Shown here: positions 22,146 through 32,985 of the stretch, piece after piece
Layout of the letters: each line of letters starts with the position of its first letter
Numbering within the stretch: the stretch's first letter is position 1
NCBI RefSeq assembly: GCF_003672135.1
Contig: NC_039515.1
Location: 5,704,001-5,768,000 of the forward strand
Reading direction: 5' to 3'
Length of the DNA: 64,000 nucleotides
Source: Ooceraea biroi
Taxonomy: Eukaryota > Arthropoda > Insecta > Hymenoptera > Formicidae
Notes under the pieces: model-generated
Seen by the model: the letters and a program-made list of their open reading frames with translations, nothing else
Told to the model about the DNA's origin: nothing
Databases searched by the model: none
Position numbers and translations under genes: made by a program

Positions 22146-22923
22146 CAGGGTGTTTCCTCTAACTGTAGCGCTTAGAATATCTCTGCTTCCTTTGATGATA
22201 TGAAAAAAGTCAAAGGACGAAAATTGTTCGATTCAAAGAGACTAGTACTCTGGAAAGAAAATTATTTTTTTTAATGTGGCCTTTATCGCGATAAACTTCA
22301 TTTGCACGGAACATACTCAACGAATCATTTCCTGATCGCTGGACTGGACGTGGTGGAAGAATTTCTTGGCCGGCTCGATCACCAGATCTTACGCCTCTTG
22401 ATTTTGTTCTTTGGGGACACCTAAAAAATGAAGTTTATCGCGATATTCCGACAACACCTGAAGATATGCGAGAAAGAATTCAGCGTGCGTGCACCGCAAT
22501 TACTCCGGAATCTCTCAAAAACGTAAAACAATCGTTTATTCATCGAATTCGAAAGTGTATAGAAGTAAACGGTGATCATTTCGAACATCTGTAAAAAAGG
22601 TATATCTTTGTAGTTATACATACAATAGAATTTCTTTTCCTAAACGTGATTTTTGTGGTTCAAAGTCATTTGAAGGTCAACATATTCTGTATGGTTGAAT
22701 TTGTTTTTTTACAAGCTACATCATTTCGTTAAGGAAAATATACCATCTCGTTTAAAAAAATGTTCATGACCTTGATATCTTGTGAAAGGTCACATTAAAA
22801 AAAATAATTTTCTTACCAGAGTACTAGTCTCTATGAATCGAACAATTTTCGTCCTTTGACTTTTTTCATATCATCAAAGGAAGCAGAGATATTCTAAGTG
22901 CTACAGTTAGAGGAAACACCCTG
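22146..22923 (+). mobile_element. TATA-flanked CAGGGTGT element with transposase remnant
   Basis: The ends CAGGGTGTTTCCTCTAACTG and its reverse complement begin inverted arms of about 140 bp. TATA flanks both sides (22142-22145, 22924-22927). The interior keeps only the C-terminal end of a DDE transposase, so this is an internally deleted, non-autonomous copy. Confidence 0.85.
22316..22594 (+). pseudogene. C-terminal fragment of a Tc1/mariner-like (DDE_3) transposase
   Basis: The frame reads RWTGRGG, then WPARSPDLTPLDFVLWGHLK with the catalytic third Asp, and ends EVNGDHFEHL before TAA at 22592-22594. This ending is typical of the insect transposases that start with a DUF4817 helix-turn-helix. 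The N-terminal and middle parts are absent. The upstream ATGTGGCC region is terminal repeat, not coding. Confidence 0.8.
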
Positions 22924-22927
22924 TATA

Positions 22928-23541
22928 TTGGAACTTTGGATCGGAGTGGTACACTGAAAAATGCACGAAAGTATCGTTATTATAGGCAAAGATTTTTTAT
23001 AAGAAAAGATTTCCTACAAATTGAGCTCTCTCTCTGAAAGTCGAGTGCTTTTGATGAAAAGCAGTTTAGAAGAGTATATTTTTTATACTGTTTTAGTAAT
23101 GTAACCGTATATGCGTGCATACCGAACGCAAATCGAATACCGCGCGGACGACCGCCTCGTAATCGTCGGATTAATTTTTTGCAGTACCGGAAATTCAGTC
23201 GCAAGAAACGTCGCGTCGTTGCTCAAACGTCTTGTAGAACGTAGCTCGTGGGTATCTTCGAGTAACAGGATGGCTACCCTTTTGCGAAATGTAGATTTCG
23301 ATTTAACGAACACGTTATGACGACGTATAAGAAAATTGGCGGATAAAGATTGCGGTTTTGTGCCGCCGGCAATACTCGTTTTGCTGTCCATCGTGATAGC
23401 GATGATTCCCTAACACAACGTAATGCCGATCAAAGTACTCGCGTTATCGTAAGTGCTCTTAATTTCCTACTACTGATTAGCGCGCTTTAATTGCGAAACG
23501 AGTGCACTCTTAAGTCACAGATCAGTAGATTAAACGTATGT

Positions 23542-23583
<42 letters not shown>

Positions 23584-24322
23584 AGAAACTTATTTAGCCG
23601 GATAATCCAGCGATTTAGATAGAATCTAGCGAATACGCGCGCGCGCCGCTGAATCAGCGTATGTTTTGTTATTAATTGTCACTTGTGTGTGTGTATATAT
23701 ATATATATATATTATATATATTGCGTGCACGTATGTTGCATGCGCGTATTTTAACGACGCATGTCCGAGATTGCAGCTACTATATTTTTTAAGCAATTGT
23801 ACTATGTCAATTATAATAATTGTATATTCTAAATGCGATGTTTATTTTGCCTTTTAAAAATTCCTTCCTTACTTCATTCTGTTTTGTACACTTACAAATA
23901 GACGCTTTTCGTAAAATCGAAATTTTGCGATACGAGTTTATATTAGTTTTATTATTATATTTTATTAATTTGGTGACCTAAATGATAAATTGACACATAG
24001 ATTTATCCGCAATCATCAAGTCTGTCATTAAGCGTAAGATTTTGTATAAAAAAAGTGAATGTTTAGTGAATGTTTGATCTGCAATGTTTCTACAGATTTT
24101 AATGAAAAAGATTCATCATTAGTTTTACAATTCTATATTAAATACATATTCTTACAACAACTTATGGATTAATATATACATTACTACAATCTCCATGGCA
24201 TCATGTATCCGAACATGTCATAATTGAATGATCGTTTGTTTAATCGAATACTTTTTATAATCCGTTCTCAACCTAAACGTCTCGAAATTCATCATGTCAC
24301 ACGTTGAAATTTAATATGCAAC
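22928..24322. other. Intergenic, AT-rich, microsatellites
   Basis: This stretch lies between the convergent 3' ends of the two chitin-binding genes. It holds a TA microsatellite (about 23544-23579) and a GT/TA microsatellite (about 23684-23720). No gene was recognised. Confidence 0.5.
23544..23579. repeat. TA dinucleotide microsatellite
   Basis: About 17 TA repeats in a row. Confidence 0.95.
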
Positions 24323-24328
24323 TTTATT
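24323..24328 (-). terminator. AATAAA polyadenylation signal of the three-CBM14 gene
   Basis: AATAAA on the minus strand, about 77 bp after the stop codon at 24405. Position and exact match suit the 3' end of this gene. Confidence 0.6.
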
Positions 24329-24404
24329 GCCGCAATTCTTGGCCGCTATTTCTCGGGAATTATAGCGCTATCGCTTCTCTCTCATTCTTCAATTCCATTC
24401 GAAT

Positions 24405-24462
24405 TTAAAAAAGTCTTGTCTGCTGATAATCCGGGGTAGTCCTCGCTATCGCCTCGTGTTCG
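24405..24462 (-). CDS. Exon 4: C-terminal tail
   Basis: The acceptor GCTTTTCTCAG precedes 24462. The first base C completes the sixth Cys of domain three, followed by EHEAIARTTPDYQQTRLF and TAA at 24405-24407. The phase fits exactly, which supports the model. Confidence 0.82.
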
Positions 24463-27400
24463 CTGAGAAAAGCAAATTAACTTTTTTAATACATCATATC
24501 CTAATTGAGCAAAAACCGAAAATAATAAAACACTTTCCAAGATCCTTTTAATTTTCAAGAATATTTTTTCTATCGTTAGAGAACATAATTGTTACACGAA
24601 ACCGGATGCAACTAGGTAAAGACAACTGAAAGCGATAAATTTTCATTGAAAAATCCACAAGTGAAAGGGATCGCCGTTCATTCTCCACGAGATAAAGGAC
24701 GTTCTTAAATATCACTCACCAGCCGGTGACATTTTCCGCGGCGTCGCAGGCGTCGATCAGCTCGTTGAAGGCATTTCCTATGCCGCAGTTCTGTAGTCGC
24801 GGACGACCGTTCACGCAAATGTAGTAATGGTGGCAGTCAGTGTTGCTGCGGTAGAGCCTGTTCTCAACGTCCAAGAAGAAACTGTTCTTCACTGTCTCCG
24901 GACAGCGGAAGCCCAGGAATGCTTCGGCATCGCAGTCTGGCACCTGATCTGGCCAGTCGCATCGATAAGTCTCCGGACTGAAGGCCAAACCCTCCGGACA
25001 ATCGAACACGTAGCCTCTACCATCCACGCAGTTCATGAATTGGCCGCAACGCTGATGATCGCCAATCTTGAAGTAGCCGTACTGATGCGGACAGTCCTCG
25101 CTTGGGTTCGCCGGCTCTAAAAAAATTTACAAGCTTTTCTTATGTAATCGCGATTAAGTCATTCTATGAGAAACATCCGTTTTGTTTCTTTTCCCTTTTG
25201 TTATTTCTTATCTCTGTGCTATTTCTCTCCGATCGCTGTTGGAATTGTCTGAGATTTGTGGGTAAGAAAGAGAATTTATTCCAAATACTGTCGTTAGGAG
25301 AGAAATGGAAGTCTAACGTTGCAACATTTTTATACGTCTATTTTCCATTATATCCAGATGTATACAAAAGTTTTAGTCATTTTTTGCACATTTTTACTTT
25401 GAGTGCATAATATATGCAATACAATACAGTGATCAAAATATTTGCTCTCGTTTTTTACGATTTTTTGTTATCTTTCGTAAATTTCGAATTTCTTTGCGAT
25501 ACAATTTTTTTATATTTTAGTCATATCTCGCAAGTATTAACCAGTAAAAAATTACCGGATCGATTGGAACATTATGATATATGACGTTTTACAAACTTTG
25601 ATGTCAACTCTTGAAAACCGTAGGAAAGCAAAACTTTATTTGAAATTTAAATAATAACACCAGAGCGCGCGGGAAAAAGACTAAAACTTTTGCATACATC
25701 TACTCGTAATATTATTAGGAGTGTGATTTAGTTTTGAGGGTTTTGCAACAGATGGTTGTAGTGTCAGTTTGTTCCAATAGCTGTTTCCGATAACTGTTCT
25801 TTCTTACAGTGTTGACATTATCCATGACATTTAGTAGCATTATAGCAATAGATGCAACAACAGTCGTGTTTGTATCATCGTAAAAATGCAACTTCCGAAA
25901 CAGCATTTTCGACATACGTTGCTTTTGTTTTTTAATCAAAAGAAAACTGCGGCTGAGGGTTATAGAATTCTTGTGGAAACTTATGGTGATTCTGCCCCAT
26001 CAATTAAGACGTGTGAATACTGGTTTAGACGCTTTAAAAGTCGTGATACTGATGTGAAGGACAAAGAACGCTCGGGACAACCAAGAAAGCTTGAAAATGC
26101 AGATTTGCAAGCATTATTGGACGAAAATCCAACACGATCCACTTCAGAACTTGCCAGAGCATTAAATGTTGATCGTACAACAGTTACCAAACATTTACAT
26201 GAAATGGGAAAAATTCAGAAAGAAGGGAAATGGGTTCGACATGAATTATCGGAAAGTGCCATTGCGAACCGGTTGAACATTTGCATTTCGTTGATCGCCA
26301 GGCAAAAAAAGAAGAGTCTTTTGTCTCGGATTGTTACTGGCGATGAAAAGTGGATCTATTTTGATAATCCGAAACGCAGAAAATCATGGGTGGATCCAGG
26401 CGAACCGTCAACATCCACTCCGAGACGCAATATTCACGGTTGAAAAGTAATGCTCTGTATTTGGTGGGATAGTGTACTATGAGCTGTTAAATCCGCATGA
26501 GACTGTCACGGCTGATCGTTATCGACACCAATTATACAAGTTGAAGCAAGCATTGGACCAAAAACGACCAGCAATTGCGAGTAAACGACGGAAAGTGATT
26601 CTTCTTCGTGACAACGCTCGACCTGACGTTGCGTTATCAGTGAAACAAACACTCTTAGAGCTGGAATGGGAAGTCTTACCGCACCCCGCGTATTCTTCAT
26701 GCGATTATTATTTGTTCCGGTCAATGCAACACGCTTTAGAGGATACACACTTTCATAATTTCGAAGAAGCGCGAAAATTCGTCGACGAATGGATCGACTG
26801 AAAAGAAGAGTCATTTTATCGTGGTGGACTCCATCTCTTGCCAGAGCATTAAATGTTGATCGTACAACAGTTACCAAACATTTACATGAAATGGGAAAAA
26901 TTCAGAAAGAAGGAAACTGGGTTCGACATCAATTATCGGAAAGTGTGATTGCGAACCGGTTGAACATTTGCATTTCGTTGATCGCCAGGCAAAAAAAGAA
27001 GAGTCCTTTGTCTCGGATCGTTACTGGCGATGAAAAGTGGATCTATTTTGATAATCCGAAACGCAGAAAATCATGGGTGGATCCAGGCGAACCATCAACA
27101 TCCACTCCGAGACGCAATATTCACGGTTGAAAAGTAATGCTCTGTATTTGGTGGGATAGTGTACTATGAGCTGTTAAATCCGCATGAGACTGTCACGGCT
27201 GATCGTTATCGACACCAATTATACAAGTTGAAGCAAGCATTGGACCAAAAACGACCAGCAATTGCGAGTAAACGACGGAAAGTGATTCTTCTTCGTGACA
27301 ACGCTCGACCTCACGTTGCGTTATCAGTGAAACAAGCACTATTAGAGCTTGAATGGGAAGTCTTACCGCACCCCGCGTATTCTCCATGCGATTATTATTT

Positions 27401-30400
27401 GTTCCAGTCGATGCAAGACGCTTTAGATGATACGCACTTTCATAATTTCGAAGAAGTGCGAAAATTCGTTGACGAATGGATCAACTGAAAAGAAGAGTGA
27501 TTTTATCGTGGTGGAATCCATCTCTTGCCAGAGCATTAAATGTTGATCGTACAACAGTTACCAAACATTTACATGAAATGGGAAAACTTCAGAAAGAAGG
27601 GAAATGGGTTCGACATGAATTATCGGAAAGTGCCATTGCGAACCGGTTGAACATTTGCATTTCGTTGATCGCCAGGCAAAAAAAGAAGAGTCCTTTGTCT
27701 CGGATTGTTACTGGGGATGAAAAGTGGATCTATTTTGATAATCCGAAACGCAGAAAATCATGGGTGGATCCAGGCGAACCATCAACATCCACTCCGAGAC
27801 GCAATATTCACGGTTGAAAAGTAATGCTCCGTATTTGGTGGGATAGTGTACTATGAGCTGTTAAATCCGCATGAGACTGTCACGGCTGATCGTTATCGAC
27901 ACCAATTGTACAAGTTGAAGCAAGCATTGGACCAAAAACGACCAGCAATTGCGAGTAAACGACGGAAAGTGATTCTTCTTCGTGACAACGCTCGACCTCA
28001 CGTTGCGTTATCAGTGAAACAAGCACTATTAGAGCTTGAATGGGAAGTCTTACCGCACCCCGCGTATTCTCCATGCGATTATTATTTGTTCCAGTCGATG
28101 CAAGACGCTTTAGATGATACGCACTTTCATAATTTCGAAGAAGTGCGAAAATTCGTCGACGAATGGATCAACTGAAAAGAAGAGTGATTTTATCGTGGTG
28201 GAATCCATCTCTTGCCAGAGCATTAAATGTTGATCGTACAACAGTTACCAAACATTTACATGAAATGGGAAAACTTCAGAAAGAAGGGAAATGGGTTCGA
28301 CATCAATTATCGGAAAGTGCCATTGCGAACCGGTTGAACATTTGCATTTCGTTGATCGCCAGGCAAAAAAAGAAGAGTCTTTTGTCTCGGATTGTTACTG
28401 GCGATGAAAAGTGGATCTATTTTGATAATCCGAAACGCAGAAAATCATGGGTGGATCCAGGCGAACCGTCAACATCCACTCCGAGACGCAATATTCACGG
28501 TTGAAAAGTAATGCTCTGTATTTGGTGGGATAGTGTACTATGAGCTGTTAAATCCGCATGAGACTGTCACGGCTGATCGTTATCGACACCAATTGTACAA
28601 GTTGAAGCAAGCATTGGACCAAAAACGACCAGCAATTGCGAGTAAACGACGGAAAGTGATTCTTCTTCGTGACAACGCTCGACCTCACGTTGCGTTATCA
28701 GTGAAACAAGCACTATTAGAGCTTGAATGGGAAGTCTTACCGCACCCCGCGTATTCTCCATGCGATTATTATTTGTTCCAGTCGATGCAAGACGCTTTAG
28801 AGGATACACACTTTCATAATTTGGAAGAAGTGCGAAAATTCGTCGACGAATGGATCAACTGAAAAGAAGAGTCATTTTATCGCGGTGGAATCCATCTCTT
28901 GCCAGAGCATTAAATGTTGATCGTACAACAGTTACCAAACATTTACATGAAATGGGAAAACTTCAGAAAGAAGGGAAATGGGTTCGACATCAATTATCGG
29001 AAAGTGCCATTGCGAACCGGTTGAACATTTGCATTTCGTTGATCGCCAGGCAAAAAAAGAAGAGTCCTTTGTCTCGGATTGTTACTGGGGATGAAAAGTG
29101 GATCTATTTTGATAATCCGAAACGCAGAAAATCATGGGTGGATCCAGGCGAACCATCAACATCCACTCCGAGACGCAATATTCACGGTTCAAAAGTAATG
29201 CTCTGTATTTGGTGGGATAGTGTACTATGAGCTGTTAAATCCGCATGAGACTGTCACGGCTGATCGTTATCGACACCAATTGTACAAGTTGAAGCAAGCA
29301 TTGGACCAAAAACGACCACCAATTGCGAGTAAACGACGGAAAGTGATTCTTCTTCGTGACAACGCTCGACCTCACGTTGCGTTATCAGTGAAACAAGCAC
29401 TATTAGAGCTTGAATGGGAAGTCTTACCGCACCCCGCGTATTCTCCATGCGATTATTATTTGTTCCAGTCGATGCAAGACGCTTTAGAGGATACACACTT
29501 TCATAATTTGGAAGAAGTGCGAAAATTCGTCGACGAATGGATCAACTGAAAAGAAGAGTCATTTTATCGCGGTGGAATCTATCTGTTGCCAGAAAGATGG
29601 GAAAAAGTTATAGAAAAGGAAGGAAAATATTTTGATTAAGGTATTCATTCATTATCATATTTAAATACATGCGTTTTTGAGCAAAAAAACCCCTCAAAAC
29701 TAAATCACACCCCTAATACAATTGCGAGTAACTCACGCAGATTTGGCCTGCCCGTGCAGTCTACGTCGATGGGGTATCCGCAGGGATAGTTGAAACGAGC
29801 CTCAGGATTGTAGAACAAACCCTCGGGACATAGTTTCTCCTCGGCAACACCGTCTATGCACTCGATGTAGGCATCGCATTGATTTGGTACCGGATAGCGA
29901 CCGTTCCTCTCCGGACACGACGCGGATGCGGCACGTTTTGGCAAGGACACTTGCTGCTGACCGCGATTCAGAAAATTGTCGAACAGATTATTCGAGAATC
30001 TCTGATTTTGATTGAGCGCTGAAACACAATGGATTCTTTCAAGAAAATCTTGTCAACTTTCCATTAGCTGCAATTTCATTATATCGATATATTCAATATA
30101 TTGCTAGATCAAAACCATGATTGCTTGTATATTTATTCATCGGAAATGAAATTTATTGAATTTTGATTAGATAAAGATTATATTGATTTTTCTTAATTAA
30201 TCTTGAGAAACTCTCCGGTTAGAGAAACCCCCTCCTTTTATCGATTTCTGCTATCGAATTCTCTGAATAGGGCAGGTTTCGAGGCAGTGATTGAAACCGC
30301 AATATTGCGCATAAAACTCGCCAAACGAGTCCGTCCAGGAGCTATTAATGAGTCTGTATTAAGGCAGAGCATGTGATTATCGCGCGATGGCGAAAGTTCG

Positions 30401-31857
30401 GCCATCGTTCGACCTCTACGAGAAGATATCGCATACATTAGTGTTACCTACGCATCGTTTACGCAATCCCTGTGTGCTGTTTGTAACCGATTTGCCGCAG
30501 GCAGCATCGGATTGGGCCTTTAACAACGAAACGAGAAACCAGGAAAAGTTTCTCAAGAATAAAGAGAAACGCACAGATAATAATGTAATCAGAATGGAAT
30601 ATCTGAATACCTATAAAAGAACTTTCTTTAATAATGTTCCTATTTAATACTGAATCTTCTAAATAAAGAGAACGTTCAGAATATACTCCTAAAAGATAAA
30701 CCAATAAAAATTCATCGCCAGGAAGGATCCAAATAAAATTATTAAATTCACGAAGCAAAGATGAGATAGACTCTTAAAGAATGTTTTAGAATTGAGACTT
30801 GCTCCCGAGATAATCGTTGCGAAAAATCCAATCGCGTCCAAAAGCGTCTAACGACGGCGGTTTCATAGAGGCAAGGGGGACCACCAGACATTCTCATGGA
30901 GATGCTATCCGAGGAATTTCCACAGGACAGGGATTGCGCAAGGTAATGAGTGCAAACAACGGGAGAAAGTCTGATTACAAATTCGATTGCCCCTCGTTAA
31001 GCCGACACGAGCGGGCGTAGGCATTAATCTCGTCGAAGATTCCTTTCGTTTGATCGAAGGCCGAAGAGCGTGCACGCGAAGCGCATCAAGCAATCGGCTC
31101 TTGCGTCCGCAAGGAGAATGGACGCGATTTTTTGCGAATTTTGCAACGGTAAATCGTTTATTCATCCGATGCCGGCGAATGTTTCGCGCGGTGCCGGTGG
31201 TTGCACAAATTTAATTATGCCCGCGCAACGGAATTAATATTTATGCTTATCTAAATTTCAAGCTTACGCCGCCCGCTGCGACCGCAATGTACGCGAGTAC
31301 ATCGCATACAAATTACCGATGTGCGCGCGTGACCGTGCATATACGCGTGGTCGTTACGGAAAAATGCTATTCGGGTCGCGTTGTATTAAAAAAAATGGGT
31401 GTACACGGGTTTCCTAAGCGAGCCTGGTCCCGGCCAGCCTCGTTAAGCTGCCTGAATTATGGATCGCGTAATTACCTAATGCGTTGCATAATCGCGACCG
31501 CGTCGAAAGCACATATTGTACAGTCCCTCCGTACGCACAAATACTCAGATTTTAACACAGTCAGCTAAAAACGAAAAAGAAAACAAGAGAAATTAGCATC
31601 CCTCAAAAAAGTTGACGACAATCTACCATAAAAGTCGATTTTCGCTAAAGAGAGAAAATTTATCGCACAGAGTATAAAATTGAAAATGGCGAACAACATC
31701 ATCTCTGCTGCAAATCTCGAGGAGGTCGAAACGAGGACGAATCTCCGTTGGCGATTAAGACATTTCACTTTCTCGAGAGGGTGAACTTTTACTCACACGT
31801 CGTCGCGGCGAAGACGCCGCAGGCGATGAGCAGATGAACGATCGGTCTCGAGGCCAT
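24405..31857 (-). CDS. Three-CBM14 secreted cuticular protein, CPAP3/obstructor type (gene span)
   Basis: Exons 31857-31797, 30018-29737, 25116-24720 and 24462-24405 join in phase with GT-AG introns and sum to 798 nt: 265 residues plus stop, usual for the family. Residues 1-20 (MASRPIVHLLIACGVFAATT) form a signal peptide. Three CBM14 domains follow, each with six cysteines: CPERNGRYP to DVDC, CPHQYGYFK to VPDC, and FRCPETVK to the Cys split across the last intron. Known members bind chitin and are secreted to cuticle, tracheal or gut matrix. Motifs such as CVNGRPRLQNC recall the obstructor/Peritrophin-A group, but the orthologue is not certain. A weak TATA-like GATAAAAG lies about 100 bp upstream of ATG on the minus strand. 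Intron two contains a 4-kb tandem mariner. Confidence 0.93.
24720..25116 (-). CDS. Exon 3: second and third CBM14 domains
   Basis: The acceptor TTTTTTTAG precedes 25116. It encodes CPHQYGYFKIGDHQRC to DQVPDC and FRCPETVK to AAENVTG. It ends TG before a GTGAGT donor at 24719, so the apparent TGA here is the donor and the final Cys codon is completed in exon 4. Confidence 0.93.
25356..25701. mobile_element. Mariner-derived MITE, copy 2
   Basis: The ends GATGTATACAAAAGTTTTAGTC and GACTAAAACTTTTGCATACATC are inverted repeats. The interior resembles the copies at 9977, 37494, 54098, 56112 and 62352. It lies in an intron, 13 bp from a tandem mariner. Confidence 0.75.
25886..29639 (+). pseudogene. 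Mariner transposase pseudogene with repeated catalytic domain (family C, copy 2)
   Basis: It starts at ATG 25886 (MQLPKQHFRH) with one helix-turn-helix N-terminus, then five catalytic units, then one C-terminus ending YFD and TAA at 29637-29639. Four units have TGA after NIHG. The fifth has TCA there (near 29188), giving NIHGSKVMLCIWW. All five share the frameshift at WWDSV and lack the four DIAP codons, which reduces the D34D spacing to 30. No continuous transposase is possible. Confidence 0.93.
26151..29585 (+). repeat. Direct tandem array, five units of 687 bp
   Basis: Units are 26151-26837, 26838-27524, 27525-28211, 28212-28898 and 28899-29585, each exactly 687 bp. Each starts TTGCCAGAGC. 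After the last unit the sequence reads TTGCCAGAAAG, the natural C-terminal coding sequence. Units differ from one another by a few percent or less by eye. Confidence 0.96.
29737..30018 (-). CDS. Exon 2: linker and first CBM14 domain
   Basis: The acceptor TTGTGTTTCAG precedes 30018. It encodes a Gln/Asn-rich linker (LNQNQRFSNN) and then CPERNGRYPVPNQC through GYPIDVDC. The donor GTGAGT occupies 29736-29731, only 20 bp from the end of a mariner element. Confidence 0.93.
30019..31796 (-). other. Intron 1 of the three-CBM14 gene
   Basis: No other exon or clear mobile element was recognised in this stretch. Confidence 0.6.
31797..31857 (-). CDS. Exon 1: signal peptide
   Basis: ATG at 31857, then MASRPIVHLLIACGVFAATT, a short basic start followed by a hydrophobic core. 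The donor is GTGAGT at 31796-31791. The last base T combines with CG of the next exon to give Ser. Confidence 0.88.
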
Positions 31858-32234
31858 CCTGGCTTCGTCTTCGAGTCGTCCTCGTCCACGCGCGTCCACC
31901 TTACCTTCTACCACAATCCTGAGAGGAAAACTACGACGCGTCGCCGCTTCTCAGCCCGCTTTTATCATCTTCGCGGGCTTCGGATGAAGAGGAGGAGAGG
32001 ATGGCCCCCGTTTGGGATGGCGTCTTCGCATACATGACGCACCACAGCAGCGGTGGGAATACTGGGAATCATTTCAGCCTTTGCTCCAAGCAAAAGGCGT
32101 CATCGTGTGACACGTAGCCGAAAAAACGACTCCGCCATGCTGCATTTTTCACTGTACTATTAATTTGATGTTTTGTTTTTATTTGGCGTAGCTTGACGAA
32201 TGATACCAACTACTGATGCTCAAATATGTCTATA

Positions 32235-32981
32235 CAGGGTGTCCCGGGTTTTAACCGACAAACTGCGGGAGCATATTCTACTAGTGGAAATAAGAAAAGT
32301 TTGCTTAGAAATGCTTTATTACAAAGTTATAAACCAATATTGAAAAGAAATATGAGATAAGTAACGACGGAACATAGTGTAGAATTTGGAAGGTCCAAGA
32401 TGTTTATGTTACGTGTATTCACATGTATTCATGTTCACTATGTTGAAACGATTCAGTATGATTGTTACTTTCACAACAGTAGCTGTTAGATTTCAATCGT
32501 CGTGTCAACTAGCAATTACTATCAGAATGCCAAAAGTGTTTTCAAATGAGGAATACACCGATATTCATTTCGTGTACGGATTCTGTGACGGAAATGCACG
32601 AGCTGCCGTACGAGAGTATCAACGTAGATTTCCCAACAGGAGAGTACCAGATAGATTTAAAGCAACGAATTACTAATTCAGTTACTGAGATGCAACAAAA
32701 TTTTCAGGAATGTCGTACCGTAACAAATTCTGTACTACGTCGATGTCTAGCTTGTATCGATGCGCAAGGACAACATTTTGAAATGCGTCACTAAATCATT
32801 GCGTAGATAATTTTTATTTTTGTGAAAAAATCCGTTGTTACTTATCTCGTATTTCTTTTCAATATTGGTTTATAACTTTGTAATAAAGCATTTCTAAGCA
32901 AACTCGATATAAGAATTTTTTCTTATTTCCACTAGTAGAATATGCTCCCGCAGTTTGTCGGTTAAAACCCGGGACACCCTG
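32235..32981 (+). mobile_element. TATA-flanked CAGGGTGTCC element with deleted transposase
   Basis: The ends CAGGGTGTCCCGGGTTTTAA and its reverse complement begin inverted arms of about 140 bp. TATA flanks both ends (32231-32234, 32982-32985). The interior keeps the first and last parts of a transposase fused by a large internal deletion. Confidence 0.87.
32527..32794 (+). pseudogene. DUF4817-type transposase, N- and C-terminal ends joined by deletion
   Basis: From ATG 32527 the frame reads MPKVFSNEEYTDIHFVYGFC and EYQRRFPNRRVPDR, the helix-turn-helix start common in insect transposases of this kind. Near 32650 it jumps into DLKQRITNSVTEM and ends CIDAQGQHFEM in another frame. The whole catalytic core is missing. 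It cannot be functional. Confidence 0.78.
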
Positions 32982-32985
32982 TATA

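Larger units (their letters stand above)
25715..29716 (+). mobile_element. Mariner family C, copy 2, with five tandem internal units (4,002 bp)
   Basis: Ends TTAGGAGTGTGATTTAGTTT and the reverse complement of TTAGGGGTGTGATTTAG are flanked by TA at 25713-25714 and 29717-29718. The length equals about 1,254 bp plus exactly four extra 687-bp units. It is the longest member here and lies antisense in intron two of the three-CBM14 gene. Confidence 0.95.

Noticed and set aside
24715..24722. TGA after VTGW as the stop of the three-CBM14 gene
   Set aside because: It overlaps a GTGAGT donor, and splicing to 24462 completes the expected sixth cysteine and an in-frame tail.
12748..29585. Tandem arrays as a CRISPR-like or gene-cluster repeat
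   Set aside because: The units are nearly 690 bp, directly abutting, without spacers, and encode a transposase domain inside terminal repeats. They are internal duplications of a mariner.
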